Shown piece by piece: positions 14,255 to 21,475 of a stretch of 24,170 nucleotides of DNA (its first letter is position 1; every line of letters begins with the position of its first letter). Made by a program: the position numbers and the translations under genes. The DNA is taken from the NCBI GenBank assembly GCA_036756425.1, contig DAIOLC010000028.1, positions 1 to 24,170 of the forward strand. Direction: 5' to 3'. Source of the stretch: UBA6115 sp012514225. Its GTDB lineage: Bacteria > Bacillota > Clostridia > Christensenellales > Aristaeellaceae. Below the pieces are notes generated by a model. It ran no database searches and was not told the origin of the DNA. It saw nothing but the letters and a program-made list of their open reading frames with translations.

Positions 14255-15391
14255 TCAGGGTACGTCGACCCAAACGTTGCCGCTCTTGGCGCTGCGCAGG
14301 CAGGCCTCGACAAACTCGATGCCGGCGGCGCCATCCTCCACGGTGGGGTAGTCGATCATGTCCGACTTGAAGCTGCCGTCCTTCTTCGCGCGCAGGCACT
14401 GCATGAAGCTCAGGTACAGGTTGGCCATCGCCTCCAGCCATCCCTCGGGGTGCCCGCTGGGCAGGCGGCCGTACTTCGCGGCGTCCGGCGCGATGGTGGG
14501 GTAGCCGCGGTGATGCTCGGTCAGGGAGCCGTCCTTGCCGATGACGGTGATTTTCTCCGGCTCCTCCTGGAACCACTGGATGGAGCCCGATTCCCCGTAA
14601 ATGCGCACGCGCAGGCTGTTGTCGTGCCCGATGGCGACCTGGCTGGTCCAGTACAGGCCGGTCGCGCCGCCCTCGTACTCCACCATGACGTAATCGTTGT
14701 CGTCCAGCACCCGCCCGGGCACCACGACGTCCAGCTTGGCAAGCAGGCGCTTGATTTTCAGCCCCGTCATCGTCGCCACGGCGTTTTCCACGTGCGTGCC
14801 CAGGTCGCCCAGGCAGTTCACGCCGCCGGACTGGGCCGGGTCGATGCGCCAGGAGCCCTGCTTGCCGCCGTCGCTGTGCTCGTCCGCCAGCCAGCCCTGC
14901 GGATATTCCGCCATCACGGCGCGCACCCGGCCGATCTGGCCGGAGGCGATGATGCGGGCGGCGTGCTTGGCGGTGACGTGGCCCATGTAGGTATAGGTGA
15001 CCAGGAAGAGCAGGCCTTTCTTCTTCGCCAGGGCGACCAGCTCCCGCGCCTGCTTGGCGGTGACCGCCAGCGGCTTGTCGCAAGCCACGTGGATGCCCGC
15101 CTCCAGGAAGGCCTTGCAGATTTCGAAGTGGGAGGCGTTGGGCGTCACCACGACGACGAAATCGATGCCGTCCTCCCGCTTCGCCTCCGCCTTCGCCATT
15201 TCACCATAGGTCTTGTACAGCCTGTCTTTGGGCAGGCCCAGCTCTTCGCCGGTCTTCAGGGTGTTTTCGTAGTCCCTGGAAAAGCTGCCGCAGACCAGTT
15301 CCGCCTGGCCGTCCAGGTTGATGGAGCGCCGGTGCGCCGCGCCGATGAAGGAGCCCTGGCCGCCGCCCACCATGCCATACCGGAGTTTCAT
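14255..15391 (-). CDS. Gfo/Idh/MocA-family dehydrogenase
   Basis: 378-aa NAD(P)-dependent oxidoreductase of the glucose-fructose oxidoreductase / inositol dehydrogenase family. The N-terminal Rossmann fold has a GGGQGSFIG nucleotide loop (9-17). The catalytic lysine is K106 in CDKPLAV, and the conserved Asp and His are D196 and H200 in GDLGTH, so the enzyme looks active. The C-terminal half is the usual sheet domain with YGESGSIQW. The start at 15391 follows a GGGGAGGAAA stretch. It is the first gene of the ten-gene sugar operon, behind a candidate promoter and palindrome at 15491-15539. Likely reaction: oxidation of a sugar, inositol or glycoside to its keto form, or the reverse. Confidence 0.92.
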   Translation of the reverse strand: MKLRYGMVGGGQGSFIGAAHRRSINLDGQAELVCGSFSRDYENTLKTGEELGLPKDRLYKTYGEMAKAEAKREDGIDFVVVVTPNASHFEICKAFLEAGIHVACDKPLAVTAKQARELVALAKKKGLLFLVTYTYMGHVTAKHAARIIASGQIGRVRAVMAEYPQGWLADEHSDGGKQGSWRIDPAQSGGVNCLGDLGTHVENAVATMTGLKIKRLLAKLDVVVPGRVLDDNDYVMVEYEGGATGLYWTSQVAIGHDNSLRVRIYGESGSIQWFQEEPEKITVIGKDGSLTEHHRGYPTIAPDAAKYGRLPSGHPEGWLEAMANLYLSFMQCLRAKKDGSFKSDMIDYPTVEDGAAGIEFVEACLRSAKSGNVWVDVP

Positions 15392-15490
15392 GTGTTTCCT
15401 CCCCTGCGGCTGTCGCCGCCGTCTTTGTGAACCGCCGAATGCCGGGGGCGCCCATGCGGCCCGGTGCGGTCCCTTCGTTATTCTGGGTGC

Positions 15491-15519
15491 ATCGTATCAC
15501 ACCCGGATGCGGAATACGA
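15491..15519 (-). promoter_or_regulatory. Candidate promoter of the ten-gene sugar operon
   Basis: On the minus strand an extended -10 TG-A-TACGAT (-10 at 15496-15491) lies about 100 nt upstream of the first gene. The hexamer 17 nt further upstream (TCGTAT) is a poor -35, typical of a promoter that depends on an activator or on the extended -10. Position between the regulator gene and the operon supports it. Confidence 0.45.
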
Positions 15520-15521
15520 GA

Positions 15522-15539
15522 CAGTTTTACGATAAACTG
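15522..15539. promoter_or_regulatory. Inverted repeat upstream of the sugar operon promoter
   Basis: CAGTTT-TACGAT-AAACTG is a perfect 6-6-6 inverted repeat centred about 46 nt upstream of the predicted transcription start and just behind the regulator stop codon. The position suits an activator site next to a weak -35. It could alternatively form a weak hairpin at the end of the regulator transcript. Confidence 0.45.
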
Positions 15540-15543
15540 ACGA

Positions 15544-16542
15544 TTATTTTGCGCGGCCTCCGTCACCCGCCCGCATCGCTTCCAGCCGCTCCAGCACGTA
15601 GGCGGAGACGGCGCCGATGCCCTTCACGTCATGCTCCCTGCCGGGCTCCGGCGCGGCCGGCTCCCAGGGCCCCGGCTGCGGCTGGCCGCCCGCGGCGTCC
15701 CGGAAGGCCTGCGGGCTCATCCCGAAGGCGTCCCTGAACGCCCGGTTCAGGTAGCGCGTGTCCGAAAACCCGGATTCCACGCAGATGTCGAGCAGCCGCA
15801 TATCCGTCGTCGCCGCCAGCCGCGCCGCGTGCTCCAGGCGCAGCCGCGTCACATACTCCCGGAAGGAGAGCCCGAAGGCTTTCCGGATGAAATGGGAGAG
15901 GTAGGACAGCTTGAGCCCCTCCTGCCGGGCCAGCTGTTCCAGGGAGGGCTTCCCCGCGTAATGCTCCTGGACGTAGGCGGACACGCTCATCATCCGGAGC
16001 CGCGCCCGCTCCGTCCGGGCGGGGCTGGAAAGGACTGGCTCCCCCTCGCAGAAATGGCGGACCAGGGCGGCGGACAGGTGGTTGAGCTCCCCCATCAGCC
16101 GCAGGGGATACCCCGCGTCCCGGCGGCCCAGGAAGCGGATGAGCGACGTGAGGCGGGAGAGCAGCTCGCGGTGGAGCGCCGGGTCGCCGCCGCAGGTGAT
16201 CAGGGGCTCCTCCACGCGCATCCGGGAGAAGGACGGGTAATAGCCGCGGCAGAAACCGTGGCTGAACTGGACGACCAGCAGCGCGTTGGGCGCGTCCAGG
16301 GCGCTGAGGCTGTGGGCCTCGTAGGCGTTGACGAAGAAGAAATCCCCTTCAGAGACCCGGAAGGCGCGGCCGCCCACGCTGACGGAGACCGACCCCGCCA
16401 GCGGGACGAACAGCTCGCAGTCGCTGTGGTAATGGGTCCTGCGGCGGTGGATGGCCACGAGGAACACGTGCAGGTCCATCCCCTCCAGGTGGGGGACGAG
16501 CTCGTACTCAATGCCCCGGGGGTCGTCCCGCCCCTCCTTCAT
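15544..16542 (-). CDS. AraC-family transcriptional regulator
   Basis: 332-aa regulator with an N-terminal cupin sensor domain (HYHSDCELFVPLAG about 37-50, GDFFFVNAYEAHSL about 66-79) and a C-terminal AraC/XylS DNA-binding domain. Helix-turn-helix 1 is around 199-219 (SLEQLARQEGLKLSYLSHFI) and helix 2 around 249-271 (LLDICVESGFSDTRYLNRAF), followed by the family motif FGMSPQAFR. A Pro/Glu-rich tail of about 45 residues extends past the usual end. The ATG overlaps the TGA of the preceding Gfo/Idh gene by one base, so the two are coupled. It probably senses a sugar and activates the downstream sugar operon; target and effector are inferred. Confidence 0.92.
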   Translation of the reverse strand: MKEGRDDPRGIEYELVPHLEGMDLHVFLVAIHRRRTHYHSDCELFVPLAGSVSVSVGGRAFRVSEGDFFFVNAYEAHSLSALDAPNALLVVQFSHGFCRGYYPSFSRMRVEEPLITCGGDPALHRELLSRLTSLIRFLGRRDAGYPLRLMGELNHLSAALVRHFCEGEPVLSSPARTERARLRMMSVSAYVQEHYAGKPSLEQLARQEGLKLSYLSHFIRKAFGLSFREYVTRLRLEHAARLAATTDMRLLDICVESGFSDTRYLNRAFRDAFGMSPQAFRDAAGGQPQPGPWEPAAPEPGREHDVKGIGAVSAYVLERLEAMRAGDGGRAK

Positions 16543-17651
16543 CAGAACAGGGCGTATTCCGGCAGGTCCAGCACGGCGCCGCCCTGCAGGGCCGAGTCGT
16601 GCGCCAGCAGGCCCGTCACCGTCCAGTTGGCGGCGACGCGGGCGGAGACCCGGGCCTTGCGCCCCTCGTCAATCGCGGAGATGAACTCGTGCACCATGTG
16701 GGGGTGGGAGCCGCCGTGGCCGCTGCCCTGGATGAAGGAGACGTGCTCCTCGTCGATGATCTGGTGCTCCAGGGAGAAGTGGGCGATGTCGCCGGGGAGC
16801 AGGTGGTCGGTGTCCGGCACCTTGACGCGGCTCGCGTCCTCGAAGCCGGAGAAGACGACCGGATGCTCGCCCGCGCACTGCTCCCACTCGAAGGATTTCT
16901 TGGTGCCGTAGACGTCGAAGCTCTCCCGGTACTGGCGAATGGTGTCAAACAGGGTGCGGGTGATTTCCCCCGCGACGTCCGAATCCCTGAAGGTCAGCTG
17001 CGCCGTCTCCGCCGCGAAGGGGGAGCCGTAGCGCCTGGCGTATTCCTCGCTGATGCGGCCAGAGCCCAGGCAGCGCACCCGGGAGACCGGGCGGGAAATC
17101 AGGTCCGACAGCGGGGACACGGCGTGGGTCGGGTAGTACATGGGCGGAAGGCCATACCAGTACTCCGGCCAGCCGGGCAGGGACATGTTCTGCTGGTGGG
17201 AGCCGCGCATGAACTGGATGCGGCCCAGCTCCCCCTTCTCGTACAGGTCCTTGACGAAGAGGTATTCCCGGGTGTACACGGCGGTCTCCATCATCATGTA
17301 GACCTTGCCGGTCTTCTCCTCCAGGCGGACGATTTCCTCGCACTCCTCCCTTTTCAGCGACATCGTGACCGTGCTGGCGACGTGCTTGCCGGCCTTGAGG
17401 GCCTCGATGGCCATCCAGCCGTGGGAGTTGAGGTCGGAGTTGATGTGCACCGCGTCGATGTCCGGGTCCTTCAGGAGCGCGGCGTAGTCCGTGTAGCGCT
17501 TCCCGATGCCGAAACGGTCGGCGAAGGCGTCCAGCTGCGCCTTGTCGCGCCGGCAGACCGCGGCGCACTCCGTGTGGGCGTACTGCTGGTAAATGGGAAC
17601 GAACTCCGCGCCGAAACCAAGACCGACGACGGCAACCCGGATTTTCTTCAT
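16542..17651 (-). CDS. Gfo/Idh/MocA-like protein lacking the catalytic lysine
   Basis: 369-aa protein with the family's N-terminal Rossmann fold (VAVVGLGFGAEFVP, 6-19) and C-terminal sheet domain. At the position of the conserved EKP motif it reads HVASTVTMSL (90-99), so Val95 stands where the catalytic Lys should be. The distal His is kept (H176 in YPTHAVSP), but the Asp four residues earlier is not obvious. A GSGHGGSHPHMVHEF stretch near residue 310 is His-rich. Such changes occur in family branches that are not simple dehydrogenases, for example NAD-dependent GH109 glycosidases. The start at 17651 has GGGAGGG upstream and lies behind a good promoter. It is first in a two-gene operon with the AraC regulator. 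Reaction uncertain. Confidence 0.88.
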   Translation of the reverse strand: MKKIRVAVVGLGFGAEFVPIYQQYAHTECAAVCRRDKAQLDAFADRFGIGKRYTDYAALLKDPDIDAVHINSDLNSHGWMAIEALKAGKHVASTVTMSLKREECEEIVRLEEKTGKVYMMMETAVYTREYLFVKDLYEKGELGRIQFMRGSHQQNMSLPGWPEYWYGLPPMYYPTHAVSPLSDLISRPVSRVRCLGSGRISEEYARRYGSPFAAETAQLTFRDSDVAGEITRTLFDTIRQYRESFDVYGTKKSFEWEQCAGEHPVVFSGFEDASRVKVPDTDHLLPGDIAHFSLEHQIIDEEHVSFIQGSGHGGSHPHMVHEFISAIDEGRKARVSARVAANWTVTGLLAHDSALQGGAVLDLPEYALF

Positions 17652-17695
17652 GAAGAAGGCCCTCCCCTGCGGTGTTTTTTGTTATTTGCCATGAT

Positions 17696-17715
17696 CCTGT
17701 TGATATCCTAACAGG
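17696..17715. promoter_or_regulatory. Inverted repeat over the -10 box of the Gfo/Idh-AraC operon (candidate operator)
   Basis: CCTGTT-GATATCCT-AACAGG is a perfect 6-8-6 inverted repeat covering the -10 element at 17705-17710. The position fits a repressor site or an autoregulatory site of the AraC protein. No direct evidence for the binding factor. Confidence 0.5.
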
Positions 17716-17733
17716 AAGGGCGGTTTTTGACAA
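17705..17733 (-). promoter_or_regulatory. Sigma70-like promoter of the Gfo/Idh-AraC operon
   Basis: On the minus strand: -35 TTGTCA (17733-17728, five of six consensus), 17-nt spacer, -10 TAGGAT (17710-17705, four of six). Transcription would start roughly 45 nt before the ATG at 17651. Confidence 0.65.
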
Positions 17734-17760
17734 GGGACGGGAACCGGGGCCGTCCGCTTG

Positions 17761-17800
17761 CCGCGGATGGGAAAACAAAGAGAACCGCGGGATGGAAAAC
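17761..17800. repeat. Two 16-bp imperfect direct repeats in the divergent intergenic region
   Basis: CCGCGGATGGGAAAAC (17761-17776) and CCGCGGGATGGAAAAC (17785-17800) are start-to-start 24 bp apart. They lie between the divergent promoters of the Gfo/Idh-AraC operon and the pyrimidine operon. AraC-type regulators often bind direct repeats, so a regulator site is possible. The rest of the 287-bp gap holds the two promoters and a short 6-bp stem at 17818-17836. Confidence 0.4.
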
Positions 17801-17880
17801 ATCTTTTGGACATGCCGTGCGCCGCCGAAAGGCGCAGGGCGCCGCCGGTAAAAAATTCCGAACATTGTCTGCCAAGCGGA

Positions 17881-17909
17881 TTGTAAAGTTCGTCTTCTTG
17901 TGCTATCCT
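17881..17909 (+). promoter_or_regulatory. Promoter of the pyrimidine operon
   Basis: -35 TTGTAA (17881-17886), 17-nt spacer, -10 TATCCT (17904-17909) with an extended TG one base upstream of the -10. The predicted start near 17916 leaves a leader of only about 25 nt before the pyrC ATG at 17939, too short for a PyrR-type attenuator. Confidence 0.6.
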
Positions 17910-17938
17910 CCGATGGGTTTCGGAAAGGCGGGGAGCGG

Positions 17939-19153
17939 ATGGACGGCGTGCTGTGGAACGCGTGGGTCTGGCTGGACGGGCGGTTCGGCCGGGGCAGCGT
18001 TTTCCTGAAGGGCGGCGCCGTGGAGCGGATTTCCCCGCCGGGCCAAATGATGGAATACGGCGCCATTGACTGCAGCGGGTACCATGTTTTTCCGGGTTTC
18101 ACAGACGCACACGTGCATCTGAGGGAGCCCGGTTTTTCCGAGAAGGAAACCATCGGGAGCGGCACCGCCGCGGCCGCCCGGGGCGGTTTTTCCGCCGTGT
18201 GCGCCATGCCCAACCTGGACCCGGTGCCGGACGGGCCGGAAAGCCTGGAGGTCGAGCTGGCGCTCATCCGCGAAGAGGCGCGCGTCCGGGTGCTGCCCTT
18301 CGGCGCGCTCACCCGGGGGCAGAAGGGGAAGGAGCTGGCCGACCTGGCGGGCATGGCGCCCTTTGTCGCCGGGTTTTCCGACGACGGCTTCGGGGTGCAG
18401 GACGCGGGAATGATGCGGGAGGCGATGGAGGAGGCCGCGCGCCTTCAAAAAGTGGTCGCAGCGCACTGCGAGGACAGCCGCTACCCCGCCCAGGACCCTC
18501 AGAGCGAGTGGCGGCAGCTGGCGCGCGACCTGGAGCTGGCCGCGAAAACCAAGGTGAAGTACCACGCCTGCCACCTCTCCTGCGCGCAAAGCGTGGCGCT
18601 CATGCGGGAAGCCGGGCGCGCCGGCGCGGACGCCACCTGCGAGACCGCGCCGCACTACCTGCTGCTTGACGCGGGGCAGGTGCGGGACGAGGGCCGGTTT
18701 AGGATGAACCCGCCCATCCGCGCCCGGGAGGACCGGGAAGCCCTGCTGGAAGGCCTGTCGGACGGCACGGTGGGCCTGGTCGCCACCGACCACGCCCCGC
18801 ATACCGAGAAAGAGAAGGCCGGCGGCTTCCACAGCGCCAAAAACGGGGTCGTCGGCCTGGAGACCGCCTTTTCCCTCCTGTACCTGCACCTGGTGAAACC
18901 CGGCCTGCTGCCCCTCGCCCGGCTGGTGGACGCGATGAGCGGCGCGCCCAACCGGCGCTTCGGCATCCCGGACGGGCTTGCCGCGGGGCTGCCGGCCAGC
19001 CTGTCGGTCTGGGACCTGGCGGCTGAGGGCCCGGTGGACGCCAGCCTGTTCCTGTCCAGGGGGCGCAGCACGCCGTTTGAGGGCTGGCAGGCGCGCGGGC
19101 GCTGCCTGATGACGCTGGCGCAGGGCCGCGTCGCCTTCCGGGAGGGCATATGA
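17939..19153 (+). CDS. pyrC: Dihydroorotase
   Basis: Class I dihydroorotase, 404 aa, which closes N-carbamoyl-aspartate to dihydroorotate in pyrimidine synthesis. The amidohydrolase pattern is complete: DAHVHLREP (56-64, metal His 58 and 60), GFSDDG (145-150), AHCED (His176), HACHLS (His209/212) and TDHAPH (Asp284). The ATG at 17939 follows an AAAGGCGGGGAG ribosome site; an upstream in-frame GTG at 17900 overlaps the promoter and is rejected. Slightly shorter than the usual 420-430 aa. First gene of the seven-gene operon, ending in an ATGA overlap with pyrK. Confidence 0.96.
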   Translation: MDGVLWNAWVWLDGRFGRGSVFLKGGAVERISPPGQMMEYGAIDCSGYHVFPGFTDAHVHLREPGFSEKETIGSGTAAAARGGFSAVCAMPNLDPVPDGPESLEVELALIREEARVRVLPFGALTRGQKGKELADLAGMAPFVAGFSDDGFGVQDAGMMREAMEEAARLQKVVAAHCEDSRYPAQDPQSEWRQLARDLELAAKTKVKYHACHLSCAQSVALMREAGRAGADATCETAPHYLLLDAGQVRDEGRFRMNPPIRAREDREALLEGLSDGTVGLVATDHAPHTEKEKAGGFHSAKNGVVGLETAFSLLYLHLVKPGLLPLARLVDAMSGAPNRRFGIPDGLAAGLPASLSVWDLAAEGPVDASLFLSRGRSTPFEGWQARGRCLMTLAQGRVAFREGI

Positions 19154-19875
19154 GGCAGGGGCTCTTCACCGTGCTGTCCAACCGCCCGCTTGCAAGAGCG
19201 GTCCATGAGATGCGGCTGGCGGGCGACGCCAGCGCGATGGCGGCGGCGGGGCAGTTCGTCAACGTGAAGGTGGGCAACGCCTACCTGCGGCGGCCGCTTT
19301 CCCCGGCGGACTGGGATGAGGGCTGGCTGACCCTGGTGTACAAGGCCGTTGGGCCGGGCACCGCCTGGCTGGCGGAACGCGCCCAGGGGGAAACGCTGGA
19401 TTTGCTGACCGGCCTGGGGCGGGGCTTCGACCCGGGCGCCGCGGGGGAGCGCCCCCTGCTGGTGGGCGGCGGCGCCGGGCTGCCCCCCCTGTTCCGGCTG
19501 GCGCGGGAACTGGTGGCCCTGGGGAAGAAGCCGCGGCTGGTCATGGGCTTCGCCTCCGGGGAAGACGTGTTTTATGAAAAGGCGTTCAAGGCCCTGCTGC
19601 CGGTGACGGTCTATACCGAGGACGGCCGCGCCGGCACCCGCGGCCGGGTGACGGACGACCCCCCCAGGGCGGAGGACACTTTCCTGTACGCCTGCGGGCC
19701 GCTGCCCATGCTCAGGGCCCTGTCCGCCCTGCCGCTCCCGGGGCAGATGAGCCTGGAGGAGCGCATGGCCTGCGGCTTCGGCGCCTGCATGGGCTGCACC
19801 ATCATGACCCGCTCCGGCCCCCGCAGGGTGTGCGCGGAAGGGCCGGTCTTCCCCAAGGAGGAACTGCTGTGGTAG
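19150..19875 (+). CDS. pyrK: Dihydroorotate dehydrogenase electron transfer subunit
   Basis: 241-aa iron-sulfur flavoprotein that passes electrons from the PyrD subunit to NAD+. Domains in order: FAD-binding barrel (RRPLSP at 47-52), NAD-binding domain with GGGAGLPPLF (106-115), and a C-terminal [2Fe-2S] site with Cys at 208, 213, 216 and 228 (C-x4-C-x2-C-x11-C). The start overlaps the pyrC stop (ATGA) and has GGAGGG upstream. The stop lies inside the first codons of pyrD, as expected for subunits of one complex. Somewhat short at the N-terminal domain but all key motifs are present. Confidence 0.95.
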   Translation: MRQGLFTVLSNRPLARAVHEMRLAGDASAMAAAGQFVNVKVGNAYLRRPLSPADWDEGWLTLVYKAVGPGTAWLAERAQGETLDLLTGLGRGFDPGAAGERPLLVGGGAGLPPLFRLARELVALGKKPRLVMGFASGEDVFYEKAFKALLPVTVYTEDGRAGTRGRVTDDPPRAEDTFLYACGPLPMLRALSALPLPGQMSLEERMACGFGACMGCTIMTRSGPRRVCAEGPVFPKEELLW

Positions 19876-20795
19876 ACACCGCCGTCACCCTGTGCGGCAT
19901 CCGGCTTGACAACCCGGTCATGGGCGCCAGCGGCTGCTTCGGCTACGGGGCGGAGATGGCGAAGCTGTACGACATCAACCGCCTGGGCTCCTTCAGCTTC
20001 AAGGGCACGACGCTGCACCCGCGCGCGGGCAACCCCGTCCCGCGGGTCGCCGAGACGGCCTGCGGCATGCTCAACGCCGTGGGGCTGCAAAACCCGGGCG
20101 TCCACGCGGTCATCGCGGAGGAGCTGCCGCGCATGAAGACGTATTTCCACAAGCCGGTCATGGCCAACGTGTCCGGCTTTTCGCTGGAAGAGTACGTGGA
20201 AACCTGCCGGCTGCTGGACGGGGAGGAACAGGTGGGGTGGTTGGAGGTCAACGTGTCCTGCCCCAACGTGGAGCTGGGCGGGATGTCGTTTGGCACCGAG
20301 CCCGCGCTGGCGGCGCGGGTGACCCGGGCGGTGAAGGCCGTCTGCCGCAAGCCCGTCCTCATCAAGCTATCCCCCAACGTGACGGACATCGCCGCCATCG
20401 CCCGCGCCTGCGAGGACGCGGGGGCCGACGGGCTGAGCCTGGTGAACACCTTCGTCGGCCTGCGTGTCGACCTGGGCACCCGGCGCCCCGTGCTGGCCAA
20501 CACCACCGGCGGGCTGAGCGGGCCGGCCATCTTCCCCCTGGCGCTGCACCTGGTCAACAAGGTCTACAATGCCGTGCGCATCCCCGTGGTGGGGATGGGC
20601 GGGGTGCAAAGCGCCCGGGACGTGCTGGAGATGATGCTTGCCGGCGCCACGGCGGTGCAGGTGGGCGCCGCCAACCTGGTGGAGCCTTACGCCTGCCTGA
20701 GGATGGTGGAGGAACTGCCCAGGGAGATGGAGCGGCTCGGCATCGAACGGCTGAGGGACATGACCGGAGGGATGAAGAGATGGGAAGGGAAGTAA
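19869..20795 (+). CDS. pyrD: Dihydroorotate dehydrogenase, class 1B catalytic subunit
   Basis: 308-aa FMN enzyme oxidising dihydroorotate to orotate. Class 1B is shown by the catalytic cysteine in NVSCPNVELGG (Cys131) and by the adjacent pyrK. Other motifs are GIRLDNPVMGASG at the start, LIKLSPNVTDI and IPVVGMGGV for FMN phosphate binding. The best start is GTG at 19869, seven nt after AAGGAGG; it overlaps the pyrK end by 7 bp. A longer frame back to 19830 is unlikely because it would bury the ribosome site. The 3' end overlaps pyrF by 16 bp. Confidence 0.95.
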   Translation: MVDTAVTLCGIRLDNPVMGASGCFGYGAEMAKLYDINRLGSFSFKGTTLHPRAGNPVPRVAETACGMLNAVGLQNPGVHAVIAEELPRMKTYFHKPVMANVSGFSLEEYVETCRLLDGEEQVGWLEVNVSCPNVELGGMSFGTEPALAARVTRAVKAVCRKPVLIKLSPNVTDIAAIARACEDAGADGLSLVNTFVGLRVDLGTRRPVLANTTGGLSGPAIFPLALHLVNKVYNAVRIPVVGMGGVQSARDVLEMMLAGATAVQVGAANLVEPYACLRMVEELPREMERLGIERLRDMTGGMKRWEGK

Positions 20796-21475
20796 TCATC
20801 GCCTGCGACTTCGCGTCCGGCCAGGAGACGCTGCGCTTCCTGGAGCGCTTTGGCGAGGCGCGGCCCTATGTGAAAATCGGCATGGAGCTCTTCTACGCGG
20901 AGGGGCCGCCCGTGGTCCGGGCGCTCAAGGCCCGGGGGCACCGGATTTTCCTGGACCTGAAGCTGCACGACATCCCCAACACGGTGGAACGGGCGATGCG
21001 CGCGCTGAGCCGGCTGGAGGTCGACCTGGTCAACCTGCACGCCGCGGGCACCCGGGCGATGATGGAGGCCGCGCTCCGCGGCCTGACCCGGGAAGACGGC
21101 AGCCGGCCCAGGCTCATCGCGGTCACCCAGCTGACCTCCACCTCCCCCGAAAGCCTGCGGGACGAGCTGCTCGTCACGGAACCAATGGAGAAGACCGTGC
21201 TGCATTACGCGCGCAACGCGAAGGCGGCGGGGCTGGACGGCGTGGTCTGCTCCCCCCTGGAGGCCGCCGCGGTGCACCGGGCCTGCGGGGCGGATTTCCT
21301 GGCGGTCACCCCGGGCGTCCGCTTCCCCGACAGCCGGGCGGACGACCAGAAGCGCGTGACGACGCCGAAACTGGCAAGGGAACTGGGCGCGGACTGCATC
21401 GTCGTGGGCCGTCCCATCACGGCGGCGGAAGACCCCGCCGAAGCGTACGGGAGGTGTGTGCGTGAATTCGTCTGA
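20780..21475 (+). CDS. pyrF: Orotidine 5'-phosphate decarboxylase
   Basis: 231-aa decarboxylase giving UMP from OMP. The start MGREVIIACDF at 20780 carries Asp10 of the active site. The signature FLDLKLHDIPNTV gives D59, K61 and D64 of the D-x-K-x-x-D motif. VTQLTS, AVTPGVRF and VVGRPIT are the phosphate-binding segments. A GGAGG lies 9 nt before the ATG, inside the end of pyrD. Normal length for the short bacterial (type 1) form. Much longer frames upstream are shadows of pyrD. Confidence 0.96.
   Translation: MGREVIIACDFASGQETLRFLERFGEARPYVKIGMELFYAEGPPVVRALKARGHRIFLDLKLHDIPNTVERAMRALSRLEVDLVNLHAAGTRAMMEAALRGLTREDGSRPRLIAVTQLTSTSPESLRDELLVTEPMEKTVLHYARNAKAAGLDGVVCSPLEAAAVHRACGADFLAVTPGVRFPDSRADDQKRVTTPKLARELGADCIVVGRPITAAEDPAEAYGRCVREFV

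Noticed and set aside
20237..20779. In-frame 5' extension of pyrF inside pyrD
   Set aside because: The extension is out of frame with pyrD and low in complexity (Gly/Arg/Ala). The conserved pyrF N-terminus begins at 20780 with its own ribosome site.
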